64,000 bases of DNA, taken from NCBI GenBank assembly GCA_000467715.1, contig AJFK01000037.1:85302-149301 (forward strand). The letters run 5' to 3'. The DNA comes from Hysterium pulicare CBS 123377 (Eukaryota > Ascomycota > Dothideomycetes > Hysteriales > Hysteriaceae). The notes under the pieces are model-generated. The model was not told the origin of the DNA and made no database searches. It was given only the letters and a program-made list of their open reading frames with translations. Positions 1 through 11,212 of the stretch are shown here, in pieces (the stretch's first letter is position 1; the number at the start of each line of letters is the position of its first letter). The translations under genes were made by a program, and so were the position numbers.

Positions 1-538
1 AAGGCAGCTTGGAGTGCGTAAAAGAGGTTAGAGTGCATCTTGAATCCTGCAAGAGCAACCTATCAGACCGTTATAGCGGGCAGAGTTTCTGCCGTCTTAC
101 TGATCTGCACTCGAATTTCCGTAAGAAACATGCGCGAAAAGCGCACGCTAATAAGGAAGTAGTATACTTTATCGAGAACGAGTCTCGTGCCGTCTAGTTG
201 TACTGGGCCGTCGTCAACAGGGGGTGGAAGTAGGGTGTGCTGCTCAATATTGGGCGAAAGCAGGGTTATGGATATACGTCAGCGGTCAGCCATTGGAAGT
301 TTATGGAAACTTAGCTTGCCGGTCTGGCTGCCCAGTTGAACGCACAATCGATGGCTGTAAGAGTCTCGAGTTTTCTCTCTGTGACCCCTGAATCGTCTGC
401 ACGGTGAGGGTAATCCCCCCACGCGCCCCCATTGTCCAAAAATCGTTCTGAGAAACAGCCGGGTCGTTTCAGATTTCTGGTTGCAAGCCACGTGATTGAT
501 CGCAATGCCAAGGCTTACTGACTCTAGGCTAGTGCAGG
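1..538. other. Gene-free left edge
   Basis: No convincing coding frame is seen. The stretch lies upstream of the HET-domain gene and probably holds its promoter and leader. Short open frames on both strands have no recognisable motif. Confidence 0.5.
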
Positions 539-3361
539 ATGTCGCGGGTCGCCTTCAGCACTTCGCGCACTTCTATCCCTATCCATCACAATGTCAACAT
601 GTCGATACATGTACTTGGAAAAGCATATAACGCTATCACTCCTGTTCAGGCCGATGATCCGACTTTTATCTTAGTTGAACGACCCGGCAACCCGGAGCGC
701 CCGCCAGAGGAGGCATCCACCACGAGTAAATGCCATTTCTGTATACAGGATAGACAGAAGGTATGTTAATCTAGTCAGGTGGAACATAACGAGATAGCTA
801 ATTTTATCTTTCATTAGTGTGAGTGGGTTGAAGGACACTCCAAATGTACGCGTTGCGAGAGACTGAAATACTCGTGCTCGCTGCGCAAGGTCGAAACCTA
901 CCGCCGAACTCTAAGTAAACGTAAATGTGTATTTTGTCGGGAAGCAAAGCAGAAATGTTTGCCTATTGCTCGAGCTTGGCCTGAAAAATGCGACAGATGT
1001 GTATCTAAGGGCCTGGAGTGTTCTGAGCCACGAGCCTTTTCCAAAATCGACGCACAAAAGCGAGCTCGAGATGGCTTTTCCCCGCAGGATACACAGCTAT
1101 CTCCGACAATTTCGGCAGATATCTCTGACGGTAGTGTAATGCCTCAAGGAGATCAGCAAGGGAGTATGACCTGGCACAGCGGACCAGATTCCGAATTCGT
1201 GACTGAACATACCCAGCCTCACTCCTCAATCCTCAATCCTCGGCCCGCTTTTAGGGATATTGTTCGTCGCTCTGAGGTGTCATTTAGCCCACCCAAACGG
1301 ATGCGATTTGTGGATGCCGTGAGGGAGGTGAGAGAGGCGAGAAAGATGTCAAAGGGCACCGATTACTCATACCCACGTTTGACACATTCAAACGAGATTC
1401 GATTGTTGGTTTTGCTGCCGGCTGGAAGTGTGGACGAGGAGATCGCATGCTCGCTGGAAATTTGTCGACTTGGCGATCGACAATTTGAAGCCTTATCGTA
1501 CATTTGGGGCTACGACGACCCGAGCCATCGAATCACAATATTGTCCGCAACAAAAACATCATCACTTCCTGTCCGACCAAACTTACATTCAGCCCTACGA
1601 TTTCTACGACATATAGATCGGCCACGTCTTCTATGGGTCGATGCGCTGTGCATAAACCAGCAAGATGCTTCGGAAAAGAATGCACAAGTTTCTATGATTC
1701 CTCGTATATTACAAGAAGCTACAAATGTCTGCGCGTGGCTTGGGAATTCGACTGAAAATACTACCCTAGCTCTTGAGTTCATTCGCCTCCTTGTCACATC
1801 ATCTTCCTTGGATCATTTGCTGGCTTCTCAATTTTCGAAGAATTGGATAGCACTTATGGAACTGATGGCGCATCCTTATTTTCGACGTCGATGGATCGTG
1901 CAGGAAATTGCTCACTCAAGAAACGCATCTCTCCATTACGGTGACAAATGCTTACATTGGGACGACTTCGCCGATGCTATCATAATAGCAAACCACATGG
2001 AATCGGAATCGCACGCTATCTCGAGGTTGGTTCGCAATCATCGTGCGCTACACGATAATGTAGACTCGCTAGGAGACATCGCTTCATTAGGGGCAAGTGC
2101 GTTTGTTATGGTTGTTAGCAATGTTTTCCGGAAGTCAGCAGACGGGGAGATTCTTCAACGAATGATGACATTGGGAGATCTGCTATTCCACTTATCATAT
2201 AGTATCTCGACTGACCCTCGGGATGCTGTATACTCGATTTTGGGACTCGCTAGTGACGTCCTCATTAACTCTCCTGGTGAGCGATTTCGGGCGGTGGTAA
2301 TGGAAGCATTTCGAATGCAGCACCATAGAGAGCTTTCATATCAATCGTCACCATGGAGATTGGACCCTTTCGATAATTCTCCTGGTGAGCGGTTTCGGTC
2401 GTTGGTAACGAAAGCCTTTCAAAGGCAGCGTCATGCAAAGCTTTGGTATCAATCGCCGACACGCTCTCTAAAGATCGATTACATGAAGACCACTCTCGAA
2501 ATCTTCAAAGAATCCCTTCGACACATCATCCTGAGTTCGAAATGTTTGGATATCTTATGTCGACCGTGGGCACCAGCTCAAGTGGCCCCATTTCCGTCTT
2601 GGATCTCGACTTTAAATCGGGCTGCGTTTGAACCACACCTTCGAGGCTATTCTTTAGTTCGCATCAATGCCGACCCTCTTGTCGGGCCACCTGGGAAGGC
2701 ATACTTCAAGGCATCAGGAGACAGCAAGGCTTTCTGCAGCTTTGATGAAAACCCCGAGCATCGTGAATCACTCTTCGCTAACGGTTTCGTTCTCGACAAG
2801 ATTCAGGAAACACGGACCGAAGCCGTCGGAGGCAACATACCCACGAAATGGATGCAATTCGGGCACTGGATCGACACCACTAAAGCTCCACCAGACTGCT
2901 TCTGGCGCACTTTGGTAGCAGATCGAGGTCCTCGCGGAGAAAACGCACCAACATTCTACAGACGGGCATGCTACTCGCTTTTCGTACAAAATGGTACAAG
3001 CTCGGCTATTAATACAGAGAGACTTGTCTCGAACGAGCCCTATTCGATCCTAACAGAATTCGTTCAGCGGCTGCAAGCAGTGGTCTGGAACAGGCAAATG
3101 ATAAGGACGGAATCGGGCGCGCTGGGACTAGCGCCAGACTCGGCGGAACCAGGAGATCTGATCTGCATATTGTATGGATGTAGTGTGCCAGTTATCCTTC
3201 GACAAATCTCGCAGGGTGACCTAGCGCGAAATGGCACCATGAATCGACTTTTCACCTTTGTGGGAGAGAGTTTCGTATACGGCATGATGGATGGAGAGGC
3301 TATGAGAGCACGGGAGCTAAATCCATTATCATATCCCGAGGTAACCTTTGAAATACGTTAG
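539..3361 (+). CDS. HET-domain protein with two N-terminal Zn2Cys6 clusters
   Basis: Two exons, 539-760 and 818-3361, give 921 aa; the 57-bp intron (GTATGT...TTAG) is phase 0. The splice joins two halves of a cysteine cluster: Cys65, 68, 75, 84, 87, 94, spaced C-x2-C-x6-C-x8-C-x2-C-x6-C. A second cluster follows at Cys111, 114, 121, 132, 135, 142 (C-x2-C-x6-C-x10-C-x2-C-x6-C). Both fit the fungal Zn(II)2Cys6 spacing. A HET domain starts near residue 297 with FEALSYIWG and the WVDALCINQ motif, then DPRDAVYSILGLA further on. HET domains trigger cell death in fungal non-self recognition. Zinc clusters normally bind DNA, so the pairing is unusual; they might instead mediate protein contacts. A 36-aa segment is duplicated in tandem near residues 559-630. 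The function of this particular protein is inferred. Confidence 0.85.
2270..2485 (+). repeat. Intragenic 108-bp tandem duplication in the HET gene
   Basis: Two adjacent in-frame units start at 2270 and 2378. Each begins with codons for SPGERFR and carries an A-F-x-x-Q-x-H core followed by YQS. The copies have diverged at many positions, so the duplication is not recent. It lies just after the DPRDAVYSILGLA motif. Confidence 0.8.
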
Positions 3362-3973
3362 AGTGGTCTTACTATACTTACTTTTCTTGCGAGCTAGCAA
3401 GGGGGAATTAGTTATTAGCAATAACGATCTCTATTTTGGAACGTAAATCGTACTATAAACTAATGGTAAACTTATGAAGCCACAAGATATACAATAATAA
3501 AAAATCTAAATATTCAGAGAGAAGAGGTGTAAGGGCATTGATAATATTAAAGCGAGAGAAATGCACAACCTGTACAATACTATATCAACAATAGATCATT
3601 AGCTGGTCTGTTGTAGGATATAAAACTATTCTGCACATACCTCGACTTTAACCATCATGTCGGGTCGGCAGAATTGAAAGACTTGATGGTTAATGATGTT
3701 CTCCAAGTCTAGGAAGATGATGGAGCATTTTGTTCTTGTATGTCTAAAGGACATTGAAGGCAAGGGTGACGTTGAGACCGAGGTCTGGGCTCCGCGTTTC
3801 GAAGTGCGGAGTGTCGATCCCCGAAGCTAAGAGTAATGGTTTCCGGTCGTGAATATTCGCAGCATTGAGGCTTGCGGAACCTGTAATTGAAACCACCATA
3901 TAGGTCTCAGCTGCTTCTCTTAAAAGCCGCCTTGAAAGTCAAGAATTTGATACCCCTCGGATGTCCTAGGGCT
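3362..3973. other. Gene-free AT-rich spacer between convergent genes
   Basis: It separates two convergent 3' ends. AT-rich sequence near 3360-3620 probably contains 3' untranslated regions. No coding frame with support is seen. Confidence 0.5.
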
Positions 3974-6401
3974 TCAAACTCCATCCAAAGAATCCAAAGG
4001 TGTGAACGAATCATTCATGAACCCAAAGAGCAGGTCTTGGCCGGGCACTCCAAAATCAGTAAACGGATGCATATCAGCCAGATCATCAAAAGCTGGGGAA
4101 GATTGTGGAAACATCTGTAAAAGTTCGTCGATCTCAGAGGAAGAGATAGTCTGGTTGGAAGACATTGTATCTGTGAAGAGATAACACGTTAGCTCAATCT
4201 TGCTCTCAATCATTGACCCAAGGCAAATTGACATACCTGGGACTTCAGCGACCCCATTACTAGCCATAAGTTTCCGAATAATCCGTGCTGGATCCGAGAC
4301 TCCCGAGTTTGGAACAGCCAGCTCATCAAGAAATCTCAGACTCATAGCTAGGATGGACGTATCACCTCCATCGTTCGAAGTTGCTGCCGTGTTGCGCACG
4401 TGAATCGTACATGCAACATATACAGCGTAGCTGAGAAGGTAGGGTGCTCTCCGCAGAGGGTATGCTGACTGGTAAGCCAAAGTAAGACTGGTTATATTTC
4501 GAGCTGCAGCCGTGCATCGCTTCCATGAATTTGCAGGTGTTATTGTAGGGTGGAGGTGGCCATTAGTGATAAAGGGTCGGTGAAGCAAGACGATGAGAGC
4601 ATAGTAAGTTGTTAGAAGAATGATGACATTGGGTGCAACTGAAGAAGGAGAACGAGTCGGTTCCTTCGTCCAAGGCTCAAATACCAAGTGAGATGGTAGA
4701 TTCTGGTACCACGCAGCGAGCACCTTATCGATTGAATCAAGTTTGGCCTTGGAGTTCTCAGGCGTAGCACCGACGACATAGAACTGGTTGATAATCCTAG
4801 CCATTATTTTGGAAAGTGAGCAGAGCTGCTGGAAGGTGGATACGGAATGAATATATGCTGGCATCGAAGGGGTTGTAAAGTTCAAGGGCGAGATCTTGGG
4901 GTCGACATATGGCGTCCACGGTTCCATTTCCTCAAATGTATCCATAAAGTCCCGAGATACGTGTGAGTCGTGGGTTTGAATGGTTATAGGTCTGCCAAGA
5001 TACAAGCTTTGCATCTTGTCGCAGATGAAAGCTCCCCAGAAGACACGCCGGCGTATTTCAATCTCTTCGGCGTTCCCTCTGTCCCTACTGTCTAGGTGCA
5101 AGCCGAGGTCATAGACCATTCGCAGAGCATAGCCCGTGTATAGCCAGCCCTTCGCCGTCTGCCCTCGAGCATTGATGGTAGAGCCGAGGAGCAGAAGCCC
5201 AGTAATTGTGGGAATACTGGAATAACTGAGAAGAGACTCCTGAAACAGTAGCTCGTCACATCGCCGAAAGAATCGCCCACCAGCAGATGTTGGGTCTGTA
5301 GGGTCATCCCGCACTTCGGCACGATCTGAGTATTTACTTGAACAAGCAAAGACAGCATTGAGAAGGAAGTCGGAGCAGTATGGCCCACCAGTGATAAGTT
5401 CTCGCATGAAAGTTGGTCGATACGTGAGAAGGAATGTATGATGCTGACGATTCCAATGGAGATCAAGTAAGTGCAGAACTAAATCTCCAGAAACCCCGCG
5501 TATGCTGTCATTGCGGCGAAGGCTTAATTCTTTTTGTCTCTCTATGGCGGCATTGGCTATGAGTTGATATCGATCAGGCCGTGTCGATGGCGATTCCTCT
5601 GTCTCTATGGGCCGTGGTGGACTGGGGCCGTGTAGCACAGATGTTAGCCCAAACACACCAACTCGGCCTCGATCGTCCACGGAGAAGAAATTGGCCACGT
5701 CAAGGTCTTCGTCTGATAGGTCCATGTCGCCATCACTGTCCGTTCTCTTCATCGTGGTCGAACTAAGCGGCGAGTTTTGCATATGATTCCCAGTCGGAGC
5801 ATGAGCATGAGCATTTCGAGCTACTGTCGCCAACGTAGAATCTGGTAGTTCAAGCTTACCATTGGTCAGTGTTAGTGAATCCAGGGTGGCGTTTCGTTCG
5901 TCCGCGTTCGCATGTTTCAAGAAGATGAGAATATCTTCAAAGGTAGACTTTTCCCGCTGAAGTGCATTTATGATCGCTGTCGATGGTCTGTTTCTTGACG
6001 TCAGCAAGTGGTCGTGAGTAACACTGGGTGTAGTAATTCGTTGGAGTCTACGCTTCGCATCATCCTCGTGACGGCTCTTGCTGTGTGCGCAAAAGGAGTA
6101 CACTACCACCAGCAGACGTTGAGTTTTTCATCTTTATGAGCTTCTATTGTTGAATATGCAGGAAAAGCGAACCCAGAGTCAACGTATTATTACACTCATT
6201 ATGTATATCTCGATATTGAGACACCTACCTCGGTTTGCGTGGAGGAACCTCATACACACAACGTCGATTGCCCGCAACACAATTGCTACAACTCGGTCTA
6301 GCTGTATCACATTTTATCTTCCGCATTCGACAGAACTGGCACGCCCGAGCCAAGGTTTTATGGTGGGATGCATTGGATGAAGGTGATTTCGGAGACGGCA
6401 T
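3974..6401 (-). CDS. Zn(II)2Cys6 transcription factor with fungal_trans domain
   Basis: Three exons on the minus strand, 6401-6229, 6080-4237 and 4170-3974, give 737 aa. Intron 1 (148 bp, GTAGGT...ACAG) and intron 2 (66 bp, GTATGT, branch GCTAAC, TTCACAG) preserve frame; intron 2 has no stop and would read through if retained. The N-terminus carries a zinc cluster, Cys21 to Cys48, with the basic core CRMRKIKC. The middle holds the helical fungal_trans region: a LTYRPTFM stretch, then the GWLYTGYALRMVYDLGLHLD segment typical of NirA/XlnR-like activators. The start chosen is the ATG 19 codons before the first Cys. The gene is divergent from a flavoprotein dehydrogenase across 387 bp, so it may be its pathway-specific regulator. 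The target is unknown. Confidence 0.88.
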
Positions 6402-6788
6402 GACAAACAACCGTTCGGGTCGTAACAGATCGGTTCATTACGCAAGGAAGCCTTCAATGTGATTGAAAAGGGTGCTAAGAGGGATATATATTACCCCTGA
6501 TTCGTGGTGGTGTTGAAACGAAGAGTTGAGGTTGAAGAAAGATGAGAGAGTGGCACGTGCGTATGTCAAATCTAGCACCCTATTCCTTTCTTGCATTAGC
6601 GCATCAGTGACGGGAATGAATGCCCCGACTACATCATCATTGCTCCTCACTCCAAACGACGCGGGAATAATTGGAGAATTGGAAATGCTGAGTGTATATA
6701 TAAGCGTTGCAAGTTGTTTTTCACAGAGATATGAGTAGCCCTCACTTCTAAATCCCTCTTCACTACTTTGACTATCCATCATACAACC
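6402..6788. promoter_or_regulatory. Shared divergent promoter region
   Basis: This 387-bp region separates the zinc-cluster activator (minus) from the flavoprotein dehydrogenase (plus). It is compact enough for coordinated control. No specific binding site is assigned. Confidence 0.55.
6695..6704 (+). promoter_or_regulatory. Candidate TATA box of the flavoprotein gene
   Basis: TATATATAAG lies 85 bp before the ATG at 6789, a reasonable distance for a fungal TATA element. Confidence 0.45.
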
Positions 6789-8384
6789 ATGTCCCCAGCC
6801 CAAGAAACCTCCTGCGAAGTTCTAGTAATAGGCGGTGGCAATGCCGGCTTCTCAGCCGCCCTATCAGCCTTCCAATCCGGCGCAAAAGAAGTACTCCTAA
6901 TCGATAAATGCCCCGAAGACTGGGCAGGTGGCAACAGTTATTTCACAGCCGGAGCATTTCGAACGGTTCACGGCGGCTTGCAGGATCTGTTACCCATTGT
7001 CAACAACGTGGATGAAGAGACTGCCAAAATAATCGACCTGGACCCTTATACGCGTCAAGACTTTCAAACCGATCTTAACCGCGTCACGGCTGGTCGCTCG
7101 GATCCAGAACTTGGGAGAATACTTGTGGAAGATAGTAATGAGACGACTAAATGGCTAGCGAAACAGGGGATTAGATTCCAGCTTTCTTTTAATAGACAAG
7201 CTTATAAAGTAAATAATCGCTATAAGTTCTGGGGTGGGCTACATATCAAAACTGAGGATGGAGGAAAAGGTCTCATGATGGATCACCAAGCTGCCGCCCA
7301 AAAGCACGGAATAAAAGTTCAGTACTCCACCGCTGCCACACAACTCCTCACAGATCCAAGCACCGGCGCCGTAACAGGAGCCCTTGTTGAAAGCGGAGGG
7401 AAACCAAGAACCATCAAGGCGAAGACCGTAATATTAGCAGCAGGCGGCTTCGAAGCTAATCCTCGGATGCGATCGCAATATCTCGGTCCGGGATGGGATC
7501 TCGCTTTAGTGAGAGGAACACCCTACAATACGGGTGATCTTCTCGAAATCGCGATGCGAGACGTATCCGCCAAACAGTCAGGCAATTGGTCTGGTTGCCA
7601 TTCCGTAGCATGGGACGCGAACGCACCACCGAACTCTGGAGATCGTGAAATCTCGAATGAATTCACCAAGTCAGGTTATCCCTTAGGTTTGATGATCAAT
7701 AATCAGGGGGAGCGATTTGTGGATGAAGGAGTGGATCTAAGGAATTTTACGTATGCTAAGTTTGGAAAGGCCATTCTTGCCCAGCCGGACGGGTTTGTAT
7801 TCCAGGTTTGGGATCAGAGGACGATTTCAATGCTGAGAGACGAGGAGTACCGGGACGAGATTGTGAAGAGGATAGCAGCTGATAGTATTGAGGAGTTGGC
7901 GGAAAAGTGTTGCGAAGTCGGGTTGCTGGCTAAAGAGAAGTTTGTTGAGACGATAAAGGCGTATGATAAGGCAGTGTATCGCCATCGCGAAGAGAATCCA
8001 GATGCAAGATTCGACCCTGCCATCAAAGACGGTCTCTCGACGCAGTCTCAAAAATCTGGGCTTCAACTACCAAAATCAAATTGGGCTTTGCCAGTTGACA
8101 AAGGCCCTTTCCTCGCCGTAAAAGTGGCTTGCGGCGTCACTTTTACATTCGGTGGACTGGCAGTCAGCGCCGAAACTGCGGCTGTTATTCGTGGGACTAC
8201 CAACCAGGAGGTTCCAGGTCTATTTTGCATCGGCGAGATGATGGGTGGACTGTTTTATGGTAACTATCCTGGCGGATCAGGCTTGACCTCTGGTGCAGTG
8301 TTCGGGAGGAGAGCTGGAAAGGCGGCTGCGGAGCTAGTAACGTCGAGTTTTCAGCCTGCAGGGTCCTTCCGCTCGAATTTGTAA
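6789..8384 (+). CDS. FAD-dependent dehydrogenase, tricarballylate dehydrogenase (TcuA)-like
   Basis: A single exon encodes 531 aa. The N-terminus has the dinucleotide-binding motif VLVIGGGNAGFSAAL (near residues 11-25), then an acidic strand end and WAGGNS, as in the fumarate reductase/succinate dehydrogenase flavoprotein family. LAAGGFEANP and the C-terminal GLFCIGEMMGG and GNYPGGSGL segments are the second and third FAD-contact regions. The overall pattern resembles bacterial TcuA, which oxidises tricarballylate to cis-aconitate, but a fungal enzyme may use another carboxylate or a 3-ketosteroid-like substrate. The start is the ATG at 6789; the open frame continues a little upstream without another ATG. 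It sits back to back with a zinc-cluster activator. No signal peptide is evident, so it is probably cytosolic. Confidence 0.85.
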   Translation: MSPAQETSCEVLVIGGGNAGFSAALSAFQSGAKEVLLIDKCPEDWAGGNSYFTAGAFRTVHGGLQDLLPIVNNVDEETAKIIDLDPYTRQDFQTDLNRVTAGRSDPELGRILVEDSNETTKWLAKQGIRFQLSFNRQAYKVNNRYKFWGGLHIKTEDGGKGLMMDHQAAAQKHGIKVQYSTAATQLLTDPSTGAVTGALVESGGKPRTIKAKTVILAAGGFEANPRMRSQYLGPGWDLALVRGTPYNTGDLLEIAMRDVSAKQSGNWSGCHSVAWDANAPPNSGDREISNEFTKSGYPLGLMINNQGERFVDEGVDLRNFTYAKFGKAILAQPDGFVFQVWDQRTISMLRDEEYRDEIVKRIAADSIEELAEKCCEVGLLAKEKFVETIKAYDKAVYRHREENPDARFDPAIKDGLSTQSQKSGLQLPKSNWALPVDKGPFLAVKVACGVTFTFGGLAVSAETAAVIRGTTNQEVPGLFCIGEMMGGLFYGNYPGGSGLTSGAVFGRRAGKAAAELVTSSFQPAGSFRSNL

Positions 8385-8486
8385 AAGATTGTAAGAGATT
8401 TAGAACACTTTCCCGTAGGAAGATGTTTCTGATCGGGGTTGAAAGACTCATACGTCAAAGCCTTCCATCTTCACCCTTGCTGAGAC

Positions 8487-10393
8487 TCATACTAACTCGA
8501 CGGTCTCTCGTTGATGACAGTCGCATGCAGGAGTCCCATGCCTCATTCGTCCAATAATCTGATCATCTTCTATCACAAGTCCCACGCCATTGGGAGCTGT
8601 GATCTGGTACGCAAGGCCCGGTATGCGGTAGAGTCGAGCCCGTTGCTTGGGCTCTCTCCATAAAGTGACTCTGAATGGCATCGAAGCCTCACAGAAATCA
8701 CAATGTGCTACAAGCAAAGAATATTCGTCGTACTGGCAGAGTATGGAGCAGTACTGCAAGCGACTGGGTTTAGCAGCGATCGAACTCCCTAAAGCATCAA
8801 GTTCGGCAAGCGAAATGATTTCATCGCATATCACACGGCACTCAGCGGCATTTTCGCTTTTGCTTGTTTCGATATATCGCTTCAAACAGTGTTCCAATTT
8901 CGATTTGATTGTTGCAACTGGGGTGACGGGTAGTCATAGCCACTCGTTGCATATTCACCATCAGAATTTGGTTCTTTATGCCAATAAATTCCACGATCAT
9001 AGATTTGTTCCAAAGAATCTAGAAACTTTGATGCCGATATGCCTACCACGTCAACGATACGTGGAAGAAGATCGGCGAAACCGTAGCGATTTTCTTGTCC
9101 GAGATCTTTCCATGAAAAATATGCCGTGATCTTTCCCACCGACTCGATTTCAAGGCGAACTTTGTTTCCTTGTAGACTCAAAGAAACTGCAGGAGAACGT
9201 GTCTGATGGCCCCACCCCCACATAGCTTGATTCATAGCGGTATGTCCCTTCAGCCAGGAGACGTTTTCGTATGGAACTTCGTCGCTAGGGTGGAGGAGTA
9301 AAGGGGTAATATCCTTCTTTTGTAGGCACAATCAAGACACCCAAAGACACGCTTCTTGAGAGCCTTCAGGTAGCTGTTGCATCAAAGTCTTATAGTCGTC
9401 GAGCCGAAGAAGAGTGTACGCGGCAACAAACCTATCACGGTAAGATCTGCATGATTGGTTCCCAATCATGTCATAAACCGTTCCTAAATGTTCGGTCTTG
9501 TCCGTTGAATCGTCTAACAAAAACCCTGGCCATTTCCGATGCCACTCCATCTCGTGAGAACCAAAATAATCTCCAATACTTTGATGGTCCTGGTATGGCA
9601 CAGTGTCTACAACATGTATATATTGGTTATTGATTGTTTGTAATGAGACTGTCATGAATTGATATTCTCCATCTAATATGGATGCGACTCGGCAGACATT
9701 GTACTCCATCATAATCCACATTCGGTCGAACCATTGTGCACCGAAAAAGGCCGGCAGAAGATTCCAAACCGCGACATAATCACTTGAAATGAGTGCTTGA
9801 TTCAAGTTCAGAGACTTTAAGTCGTCGAGGTGTAGGATCGTAATAGCAGGATACTCGAATATATGAGGAAGGATAGTTAAAAGCCCTTGCTGAGTGTTTT
9901 GCTGCCATTGCGGTACACTGATATAGTCGTGCCAAAACTCTACATCGAGCCCATATTGCTGGGATACCGCAATTAGGACACGAATCGGGATTTCGTATAC
10001 CAATTCGGCTGCTGCGTAGTTTGCCGTACCGGACTGATTGGCATCGGCAACGGCTTGATGCCATGCATGAGAGATAGGGAAGTACTGACGGCCTTCGATC
10101 TTGAGACATTCGAAATGCATATTGCGTATCCGGACTGGAGGTAAGACTTTCGTCGAAGGTGGTCCATGGAAAGGACCGGATTCGAGGCCAAGTGTCCGAA
10201 TCGGGGGAGCTTTGGCGATATCGAAGTCATGCCCGCAAATCATACAGGGAGTATTGAAACCATTGCTCCAGCATATGCCCAAGAAGTCTTCGCGACGAAG
10301 CTCAAGCTTTTGGCTGCCAAGGTGGATAGCAAGAAGGTCATTGGGAAATGAATGACTGCCCTTTGAGATAGAGACCTTTTGGTCTGTAATCAT
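8487..10393 (-). pseudogene. HET-like protein gene interrupted by an in-frame stop
   Basis: The reading frame from the ATG at 10393 runs to a TGA at 9332-9334 (353 codons), then continues in the same frame to 8882. A second frame (8897 to 8487) supplies a plausible C-terminus. The first part has a diverged HET-type region: FPISHAW, then EFWHDYISVPQWQ where canonical HET proteins have WIDALCINQ. The last part contains LYRIPGLAYQ and IIGRMRHGTPAC, which look like the end of a fungal HET-related family. The change of frame near 8900-8940 could be a very short intron (41 nt, GTGAAT...CCAG) or a frameshift. No intron of normal size removes the TGA. An upstream Lys/Arg-rich extension without ATG is also open. 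It is probably a decayed gene, although the copy is otherwise well preserved. Confidence 0.65.
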
Positions 10394-11212
10394 TCTTGCA
10401 GTCTTCTTCGTGGTCCTCCTTGTGATCGTCTTTGTGGTTTTCTTCGCGGTTCTTTTCACGGTCTTTTCCCCAATTTTTCTCGATGTAATTGTCTCTTGCG
10501 GTTTAAATGACGTGAAGTTGAAAACCGTAATGCTACAGTATGTGATGGCAGAGTAATGACGAGCTTGCCTAGAAGGCTGAAGATTTGTGTAACGCTACCA
10601 AGAATTGTGGCCGAGCATGCATAACCAAGTACCTTCTTGTCTTAAAAAAGCAACCAATTGAAGTAATAAATAAGCGAAACTTCGTGTACCTAGGTAGGTA
10701 TAACTGGACGGTGCACATACACTATCTTTGGCAAGATTGTCGTTGTATACTGAACCATTTGACCTCTACAACAGACCCAGAATAGATATTATTACCGCCA
10801 GAGTCTGCTTTCACGTCTTCTCCTCATACCCGATTAAGGCTAGTAGGGAAAAGCGAACAGATGGACAGGCCACGAACTGTGTCGCCAACGTGAATAGTAA
10901 TGTTGTCGTTCAGCGATGGAAAAGGTGTGTTGAAGTTGCTGGCTTGACGTTAAAGCGCCAGATCCTTCCAAACATCGCTGATGCGAATTATGCCTCCAGG
11001 CTTACACACCAACAATCATCTGTTAGCAGCCTCTAGATGAGAGTAAGTTTCTTAAGGGATTAGTTCGATAGGTGGACAGAGCACATTATATTGCATTCTC
11101 GGTGACTTGAATGCGCAGCATAATCTCAGTAAGAGGCTCACTAGATTTCTAAATCCTCGTATCAGTTTGCTGATAGCAACAAGAGAGATGACAATGCTTG
11201 ATAGCTCAATAG
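10394..11212. other. Gene-free spacer
   Basis: It lies between the 5' end of the HET-like gene and the 3' end of the Rad57-like gene. Only short unsupported frames are present. Confidence 0.5.
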
